DNA from: Nonomuraea coxensis DSM 45129
GTDB lineage: Bacteria > Actinomycetota > Actinomycetes > Streptosporangiales > Streptosporangiaceae
Assembly: GCF_019397265.1 (NCBI RefSeq)
Contig: NZ_CP068985.1
Span: forward strand, 4,506,501-4,570,500
DNA: 64,000 nucleotides
Direction: 5' to 3'
The translations under genes were made by a program, and so were the position numbers. This document shows, in pieces, positions 58,576 through 64,000 of the stretch. Below the pieces are notes generated by a model that was given only the letters and a program-made list of their open reading frames with translations, was not told the DNA's origin and made no database searches. Position 1 is the first letter of the stretch; the number at the start of each line of letters is the position of its first letter.

Positions 58576-58638
58576 TTGGAGTGCGAAAGCACGGGTGACG
58601 GCGAGCCGGGTCCCGCCGTCACCCCGGGCGTCGGGTTG

Positions 58639-60330
58639 CTACGCGGGCGGCTGGGAGACGGTGACCACGTGGGTGGTGCTCGCTGAATCGACGGTCGAGT
58701 TGCCGAACAAGGTGACGGTGTAGGTGTGTTCGCCGGCCGTGGTCGGCGTGTCGGAGAAGCTGAACGACCCGTCGGCGGCGGCGGCCAACTTCAGCAGCCC
58801 GTTCGAGGTGACGGTGCCGTCCGGGCTGACGACCTTGCGCGAGACGTTGAGGATCGTCCGCGGGAAGGTGATGCCGTCGGCGCCGAAGGTGCCGCTGAAT
58901 TCGAGTCGCTCGCCGACGCCGCCCGTCGCCGGTCCGGTCACGGTGAGCGTCGGCTCGTACAAGGTCACCGTGACGGTCACTGACGAGCCGCTGCCCCGGA
59001 ACCATGAGTTGCCCGGCCAGTACACCTGATACTTGAACGCTCCCGTGGACGGCGGGGCGTCGGTGAACCGGTAGGTCCCGTCCGCCGCCGTGGTGATCTC
59101 CTGGAACGGCCTGGAGGTGCCGTCGGGAAGCCAGCGGTACAGTTCGAGCGTCTGTACGCCGGGCGGCAGTCCGCTGCTCAGCGTGAGTCGTCCGCCGAAG
59201 GCCGACTGCTTGAGCGCGGTCACCTTGGGGGGAGCCGTCAAGGTCAGCGTGGAGGAGTGGTAGGGCGAGGGCGGCAGCCGCCAGAGGTGCATCCGCCCGG
59301 TGCCGGGCTCTTGCAGGACCGCGAAGGTGACGGTGCCGTAGAACTCGATGCTGCCCGCCACCACCGCCTTCCCCCGGTGGGCGGCTGTGTAGATGACCTC
59401 GGCGGTGGTCGCGTCGTACACCACGAGCTCCGCCGCGTCGCCCGTGGAGGAGTTCCAGCCGCCCACGACGTAGGCGTCGTTCGGGCTGGCCGCGACGGCG
59501 GTGGGGAGGCCGTGCTCGCCGAATCCGTTGCTGTCGTAGGCGCGGCCCCGGCTCAGCGCTGTGGTGTCCCAGGCGTCGAGCTGGCGGGTGTCGTTCGACG
59601 CCGACAGCGCGGCCGACCCGTGCTCGGCGAGGGCGAGATCCCGCAGGGCCGGCAGCCCGTTCGCGTCTCCGCGGATCTCGCCGCGCGACGTGACGGGCGT
59701 GGTGCTGATGTCGTAGATCTTGACCGTGGCGGGGCTGACTCCTGGCTCCGCGGCCACCAGGGTGTTCCCGGCGACGGCGACGAGCGGGGCCTGGGTGGTG
59801 GCCGGCCCGACCCGGACGAGGGTGGGTGTCGCCGCCGACGTGATCAGGCCGAGAACGCCACCCTCTCCCGCCTCGCCGCAGCCGAATCCGATCCACAACC
59901 GGTCGTAGGCCTGCGCCAGTCTCGACGGGCAGGGGTACGCGGTGAAATCGATACGTCTGGTGATGGCGAGTGAAGTGGAGTCGATCTCGATCACTTCGTG
60001 CGCATCGCGCAGCGCCGCGTACACCTTCCTGCCGTCCTCCGCCGAGGCCAGGGCCACGGCACCGGACAGGCCGGGGATCGTGTCGATGACCTTGCCGTCG
60101 GTGGACGTGACCACGATCTGGTCGCCGGCGGCGACGAACACCTTCCTGTTGCGCACCACCACGTCCCCGCCCTCACCGGCGACGCCGAGGTCGGTGACGG
60201 TCGCCGCGGCCGCGGCGGTAGCGGCGGTGGGCGCCTGAGCGACGAGCAGGGCCGCCGTCAGGAGCAGGGTTCCGGCCCAGGCGACTAATCGGCGGGACAG
60301 AGGAGCACGGGCAGAGGTTGATGCGCGCAC
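58639..60330 (-). CDS. Secreted beta-propeller protein with C-terminal Ig-like domains
   Basis: A 563-residue exported protein. From the GTG at 60330 (CGGAG upstream) it has a signal peptide (LVAWAGTLLLTAALLVAQAP, ending in Ala repeats), then seven or so YVTN/NHL-like repeats (for example GDQIVVTSTDGKVIDTI, GRKVYAALRDAHEVIEIDST, NDAYVVGGWNSSTGDAAEL). Two Ig-like beta-sandwich domains follow at about 365-460 and 462-560 (RLEFSGTFGADGITFPRTIL). It is probably an extracellular binding or surface-layer protein. An upstream ATG at 60378 is an alternative start. Confidence 0.82.
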   Translation of the reverse strand: MRASTSARAPLSRRLVAWAGTLLLTAALLVAQAPTAATAAAAATVTDLGVAGEGGDVVVRNRKVFVAAGDQIVVTSTDGKVIDTIPGLSGAVALASAEDGRKVYAALRDAHEVIEIDSTSLAITRRIDFTAYPCPSRLAQAYDRLWIGFGCGEAGEGGVLGLITSAATPTLVRVGPATTQAPLVAVAGNTLVAAEPGVSPATVKIYDISTTPVTSRGEIRGDANGLPALRDLALAEHGSAALSASNDTRQLDAWDTTALSRGRAYDSNGFGEHGLPTAVAASPNDAYVVGGWNSSTGDAAELVVYDATTAEVIYTAAHRGKAVVAGSIEFYGTVTFAVLQEPGTGRMHLWRLPPSPYHSSTLTLTAPPKVTALKQSAFGGRLTLSSGLPPGVQTLELYRWLPDGTSRPFQEITTAADGTYRFTDAPPSTGAFKYQVYWPGNSWFRGSGSSVTVTVTLYEPTLTVTGPATGGVGERLEFSGTFGADGITFPRTILNVSRKVVSPDGTVTSNGLLKLAAAADGSFSFSDTPTTAGEHTYTVTLFGNSTVDSASTTHVVTVSQPPA

Positions 60331-60664
60331 AGGCACTCCGTTCTGGAGAAGAAGGGGGGAGTCGAGCATTCCCGGCATGACTACAAGGCCCGCCCCCGCT
60401 GACGATCTTCGTTAATCGAACACATATTCGCATAGTGTCGGATCGTCGTCCAGAGTGTCGGTCACGCGGCCCGTCACTGCCGCTCCCGCCGCCACCGCCC
60501 GCGTCTGCGCATCCCCGCGCCATGGCTCTGGTCCGGCCAGACCTTTACGGGGCCGGCACGCCTGCACCTCCTGCCGGCGCCAACCCGCCCCACCTCCAGA
60601 AAACGACCCCGTTCCCGGAGCCTGGCGAGCGTGCTGCCTGACATGTCGCTATAAATAACGATCT

Positions 60665-62317
60665 ATGACTCTCAGGTGCGCTTGGGCGGCCAGGATCGGC
60701 ATCGCGGCGTTACTCCTCGGCGGATGCGGGCTCGTGCCCCTACCGGGCGGCAGTTCCCAGCCGAGGCAGCCGGCCGCATCCGCCGCCACCCCGTCCGAAG
60801 CCTCCCGGGCGACGTCCGGCTCCGCCACCCCCGAGGGCTCCGCGCCCGCCGCAACGCCCGGGACCGCCGGCGTACCTGCCCTGGCCACCCTGTACGGCGA
60901 TGGCCACGACGACGATCACGGCAGCGCGAAGATCGAGGTGATCGGGCTGGAGCGCACCACCCCCACCTCGGTCACCGCCCGCTTCCGGATCAGCACCGAG
61001 ACCGGCATGGTCAGGCTGGAGGGCTTCAGGGCCTCCGGGCTGCCCGGAACCACGCTCTACGACTACACCCGCGCCTTCTCCGGCTTCTACCTGCTGGACC
61101 ATCCGCGCCTGAGCGCGTACTACCCGATGCGCAAGAAGGACGTCGACACCCGGGCGCCCTGCCTGTGCAGCTATCCCGAGTTCTTCGCCAAGGCCACGCC
61201 CGGCGCGCCCGCCCAGCACTGGGCCGTCTACCAGGTCCCGCCGGAGACGACCAGCGTGGCGGTCGGCTTCCACCATGCGGGCATCACCGCGCCCCTGCCG
61301 ATCAGCCCCGCGGGCACCGGCGCCCGGCTGGAGGACGAGCCTGACGCCGCGGCCATCACGGCGGCCTTTCCCACCACCGTCCCGCTCGCCACCCACCTGA
61401 CCAGCGCCACGTCCTCGGTCGCAGAGTCGGACAAGCAGGTCGAGATCGCGCTCAACACCGACGTCCTGTTCGCCTTCGACAAGGCCAAGCTCACCTCCCA
61501 GGCGCGCGAGACCTTGCGCCGCACCGCCGACCGGATCGACGCCGAGGCCACCGGCGCCGTGCACATCGTCGGCCACACCGACGACGTCGGCACCGCACGC
61601 TACAACCTCGCCCTGTCCCTGCGCCGTGCCAAGGCGGTCGAACAAGCGCTCGCCGCGCTCGTCCCGGACGCGAGGTTCCGTACCGAGGGCAGGGGCGAGG
61701 ACGAGCCGGCCGACAAGGACGACTCCGGCCAGGCCCGTGCCCGCAACCGGCGGGTCGAGGTGACGTTCGAGCGGGAGAGCGCCGTCGCGCCCCAGCCTCG
61801 CCCGGAGGCGACCACGGCCCCCTCTGGTCCCGAGTCCGCTTCTGCCCCCTCCGCCGCCCCAGCCTCCGCGACGCCCGGCCCGGCCGTGGCCACCGCCACC
61901 GGGCAGCGCAAGCTGACCGGCCTGTCGGCCGACCTCCTCGAACTGCGCCGGCTCAGCAGCAGGACGCTCATCGCCACCGTCGACTTCCGCCACACCGGCG
62001 AGGGCGGTCCGGTCCGGCTGGAGGACGGAGCCTGGGACCGGGATACCGAGGAGTTCGCGTCCGTGCTCAAGGTCAAAATCGACTTCTTCTGGCTCGCGCT
62101 GACAGACGCCTCCGGGACCCGCTACTTCCCGTTGATGACAGCCGGGGACCGCCACCCGGAACGCTGCGTCTGCTCGACGCCCATCCTGACCAAGGTCGGG
62201 CCCGGGGAGCACATCCGGATGTTCGTGCTCATGACCGCGCCGCCCGCCGACGTGACCAGCGTCGATGTCAATCTCTTCGGGTTCACCCCGATGAAGGGTG
62301 TGCCCGTCACCGGGTGA
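60665..62317 (+). CDS. OmpA-like domain lipoprotein
   Basis: A 550-residue lipoprotein: the signal sequence ends in a lipobox at LLLGGC (Cys21), followed by a Ser/Ala/Pro-rich linker. A first beta domain (about 75-215) has a CLCSYPEF motif; an OmpA/MotB-type peptidoglycan-binding domain lies at about 258-375 (LFAFDKAKLTSQARETLRRT, HIVGHTDDVGTARYNLALSL, ARNRRVEVTF). A second Pro/Ser linker and a second copy of the beta domain (about 410-550, with RCVCSTPIL) complete it. The two outer domains look like an internal duplication. A TATAAA element about nine bases before the ATG and no ribosome binding site suggest a leaderless message. Confidence 0.88.
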   Translation: MTLRCAWAARIGIAALLLGGCGLVPLPGGSSQPRQPAASAATPSEASRATSGSATPEGSAPAATPGTAGVPALATLYGDGHDDDHGSAKIEVIGLERTTPTSVTARFRISTETGMVRLEGFRASGLPGTTLYDYTRAFSGFYLLDHPRLSAYYPMRKKDVDTRAPCLCSYPEFFAKATPGAPAQHWAVYQVPPETTSVAVGFHHAGITAPLPISPAGTGARLEDEPDAAAITAAFPTTVPLATHLTSATSSVAESDKQVEIALNTDVLFAFDKAKLTSQARETLRRTADRIDAEATGAVHIVGHTDDVGTARYNLALSLRRAKAVEQALAALVPDARFRTEGRGEDEPADKDDSGQARARNRRVEVTFERESAVAPQPRPEATTAPSGPESASAPSAAPASATPGPAVATATGQRKLTGLSADLLELRRLSSRTLIATVDFRHTGEGGPVRLEDGAWDRDTEEFASVLKVKIDFFWLALTDASGTRYFPLMTAGDRHPERCVCSTPILTKVGPGEHIRMFVLMTAPPADVTSVDVNLFGFTPMKGVPVTG

Positions 62318-62521
62318 CGGTTCTGCCGGTGGCCGCGGCCTACGGCGGGCAGCCAGCAGCCATCGCCGAGCGGGGACGCCGCCTCAAGGCCCGGAGCCAA
62401 GGGCAACGTTCTGCTGGGCGCCACCGGCACGGGCAGGACGGCCACCGGTGCCGATGGTGGGCATGGTCTGGTCCCCGACCGGCGGTAGGACGAGTCCCTG
62501 CGTGACCGGTGGAGGCCCGTG

Positions 62522-63589
62522 TCACAGGCCGTAGGCGGCCAGGACGCCGCCGGCGTAGGCGGCGATCGGCGCCGCCACGTGTTCGGCGTCGCGGTGGACG
62601 CCGCGCAGGGTGTTGGAGGCGAAGGAGCGCTGGAACTCCAGGCCGACGTAGCCGAGCCCGAGGTGGGTGGTGGACAGACCGCCGACGTGCAGGGGCAGCC
62701 CCGCCTCGTCGAGGGCGCCGAGTGGAGCCAGGTAGTCCAGGTGCGGCAGGTAGCCGGTGGCGTAGATCACCGTGTCTACGCGCTCGGGCTCGCCGTCGGC
62801 CCAGATGAGATGGTCGCCGTCGAAGGCGGTGAACATGGGGCGGCGTCGCAGGCGGCCGTCGGCCAGGGCGGCGGCGTAGTCGCCGGTGTCCATGACCAGG
62901 GTGCCGCTCGCGACGCGGGCCAGCCAGGCGGGCGGGAGCCGGTCGAAGCCGGTGGTGGTGTGCCAGTGGTGCACGTCCTTGCCGCCGACGATCTGCGGCA
63001 TGAGCTGCAGCGGCCGGCGGGAGGCGATCGTGACGTCGGCCACCTCGGCCAGTTCGTACGCGACCTGGACGGCCGAGTTGCCGCCGCCGACCACCACGAC
63101 GCGCTGCTCCGCGTAGTGCTTGGGGCTGCGGTAGCCGGCCACGTGCAGGGTTTGGCCGGTGTAGCCGTCCTGGCCGGGCAGGGCGGGGGTGCAGGGGTTG
63201 CCGAAGGAGCCGCTGGCCGCGATCACGCCCATGGTGCGCAGGGTGTCCCCGGCGGCGGTGTGGACGAGGAACCCGCCCGCGCCGTCGGCTTCCACGGCGG
63301 TGACGCGGGTGCCGGTACGGATCTCGGCGTCCAGGCCGTCGGCGTAGCGCCGCAGGTAGGCGACGACGTCGTCGCGGGTGGGGTAGTGGTCGCCGTCGCC
63401 GGGGAAGTCCTGGCCGGGCATGGCGCTGTAGCGGGCGGGCGAGAACAGCGTGAGGCTGTCGTAGTAGCCGGCCCAGGAGCCGGTGGGCGCCGGGCCGGCT
63501 TCGAGGACGACGGGGGTGCGGCCGGCGGCGCGCAGGGCGCGGGCGGCGGCGAGGCCGGACTGGCCGGCGCCGATGACGATGGTGTCCAT
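62522..63589 (-). CDS. Flavin-dependent monooxygenase, ArsO-like
   Basis: A 355-residue single-component flavin monooxygenase/thioredoxin-reductase-like protein. FAD motif TIVIGAGQSGLAAARALRAA, the YYDSLTLFSPARYSAMPG segment, NADP motif VVVVGGGNSAVQVAYELAEV, and DTVIYATGYLPHL (the ATG motif) are present. Proteins of this type often sit in arsenic operons as ArsO. It is divergent from an ArsR-type repressor, with 58 bases between them, so it is likely its target. No ArsB, Acr3 or ArsC is seen up to the window end. Confidence 0.85.
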   Translation of the reverse strand: MDTIVIGAGQSGLAAARALRAAGRTPVVLEAGPAPTGSWAGYYDSLTLFSPARYSAMPGQDFPGDGDHYPTRDDVVAYLRRYADGLDAEIRTGTRVTAVEADGAGGFLVHTAAGDTLRTMGVIAASGSFGNPCTPALPGQDGYTGQTLHVAGYRSPKHYAEQRVVVVGGGNSAVQVAYELAEVADVTIASRRPLQLMPQIVGGKDVHHWHTTTGFDRLPPAWLARVASGTLVMDTGDYAAALADGRLRRRPMFTAFDGDHLIWADGEPERVDTVIYATGYLPHLDYLAPLGALDEAGLPLHVGGLSTTHLGLGYVGLEFQRSFASNTLRGVHRDAEHVAAPIAAYAGGVLAAYGL

Positions 63590-63647
63590 GCCGCCGCATC
63601 ATATCGTCAGATCCAGAAATGACAATTCGATGCGATAGAGTCGTCCC

Positions 63648-63986
63648 ATGACGGCAGGCAGCGGCATCCAGCTCACCGACGCGGCGCGCGGCTTCCTCAA
63701 GGCCCTGGCCAGCGACACCCGCCAGCAGATCCTGTTCCTGTTCGAGGGCGGGGTGGAGCTGACGGTGGGGGAGGTGGCCGAGCGCCTGTCGCTGGCCCAG
63801 TCGGCCACCTCCACGCACCTGGCGACGCTGCGCGAGGGCGGGGTGCTCGCCTCCCGGCGCGAATGGAAGACCGTCTACTATCGCGCCGATCCCGACGGGG
63901 TCCGGCGGGCGCTGGCCGACCTGCAGGCGGCCTTGGCCGCGTGCTGCCCGCCGGGCGATGGTCCCGCCGCCGGCGGTTGTGGCTGA
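63648..63986 (+). CDS. ArsR-family transcriptional repressor
   Basis: A 112-residue winged-helix repressor. DTRQQILFLFEGGVELTVGE, then ERLSLAQSATSTHLATLREG (recognition helix) and REWKTVYYRADPDGVRRAL (wing) are typical. The usual ELCVCD metal site in the recognition region is missing, but the C-terminus has a Cys pair (AACCPPGD) and a last Cys in GGCG, as in ArsR variants that bind As(III) or other thiophilic ligands elsewhere. It starts 58 bases from the divergent monooxygenase gene; the gap holds TATCG/CGATA arms but no convincing dyad. Confidence 0.9.
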   Translation: MTAGSGIQLTDAARGFLKALASDTRQQILFLFEGGVELTVGEVAERLSLAQSATSTHLATLREGGVLASRREWKTVYYRADPDGVRRALADLQAALAACCPPGDGPAAGGCG

Positions 63987-64000
63987 CGGGGCGGAGGTGG

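Overview
The window is very GC-rich (about 70% by eye), with third positions almost always G or C, GTG starts, ATGA-type overlaps and many long antisense shadow frames. Gene content (MmyB-like and TetR regulators, 3Fe-4S ferredoxin, DUF1876 proteins, dormancy-type genes) points to a filamentous actinomycete, probably of the Streptosporangiales (inference). No rRNA, tRNA or CRISPR array was recognised.

Region 1 (1-13,061) is a catabolic acyl-CoA island. A CoA-transferase tail, two thiolases, a ketosynthase-like/DUF35 fusion, an NTF2/enoyl-CoA hydratase fusion, an acyl-CoA dehydrogenase, an SDR, a phytoene-desaturase-like flavoprotein, a ferredoxin and a ferredoxin reductase all run on the plus strand. 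A TetR regulator lies beyond them on the minus strand, and a CitE-like lyase/MaoC hydratase pair follows. The same 21-bp dyad occurs before the hydratase fusion and between the tetR gene and the lyase gene, so the island probably forms one TetR regulon.

Region 2 (about 13,100-32,200) is accessory DNA. Small functional modules (MarR regulator with VOC protein, CBS protein with ArsB/NhaD-type transporter, SDR with MmyB-like regulator, two beta/gamma-crystallin-like secreted proteins, a phosphotransferase-like protein, a YciI protein) sit among broken transposases of the ISL3, IS1380, IS256 and IS5 types, a truncated tyrosine recombinase and a shortened serine recombinase.

Region 3 (about 32,200-58,600) looks like an oxygen-limitation or dormancy regulon. 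hypF-hypC-hypD-hypE run rightward. They face a leftward operon porG-porA-porB-(GltD/PorD fusion)-hyhB-hyhG-hyhS-hyhL-protease, which joins a 2-oxoacid:ferredoxin oxidoreductase to a group 3b-type NiFe hydrogenase. A three-gene proton-translocating transhydrogenase diverges from it. Further on are a GNAT/acyl-CoA-ligase-like protein, a two-domain kinase resembling mycobacterial Rv2004c, an AMIN/GerMN protein and two DUF1876 proteins. Copies of a GGGAC-N4-GTCCC-type box, like the mycobacterial DosR/DevR box, lie in the intergenic gaps of this region. Pyruvate oxidation, hydrogen cycling, NADH/NADPH exchange and protein acetylation may therefore be induced together.

Region 4 (56,300-64,000) holds a small secreted protein, a methyltransferase, a DUF6193-like protein, a secreted beta-propeller/Ig protein, an OmpA-like lipoprotein, and a flavin monooxygenase divergent from an ArsR regulator.
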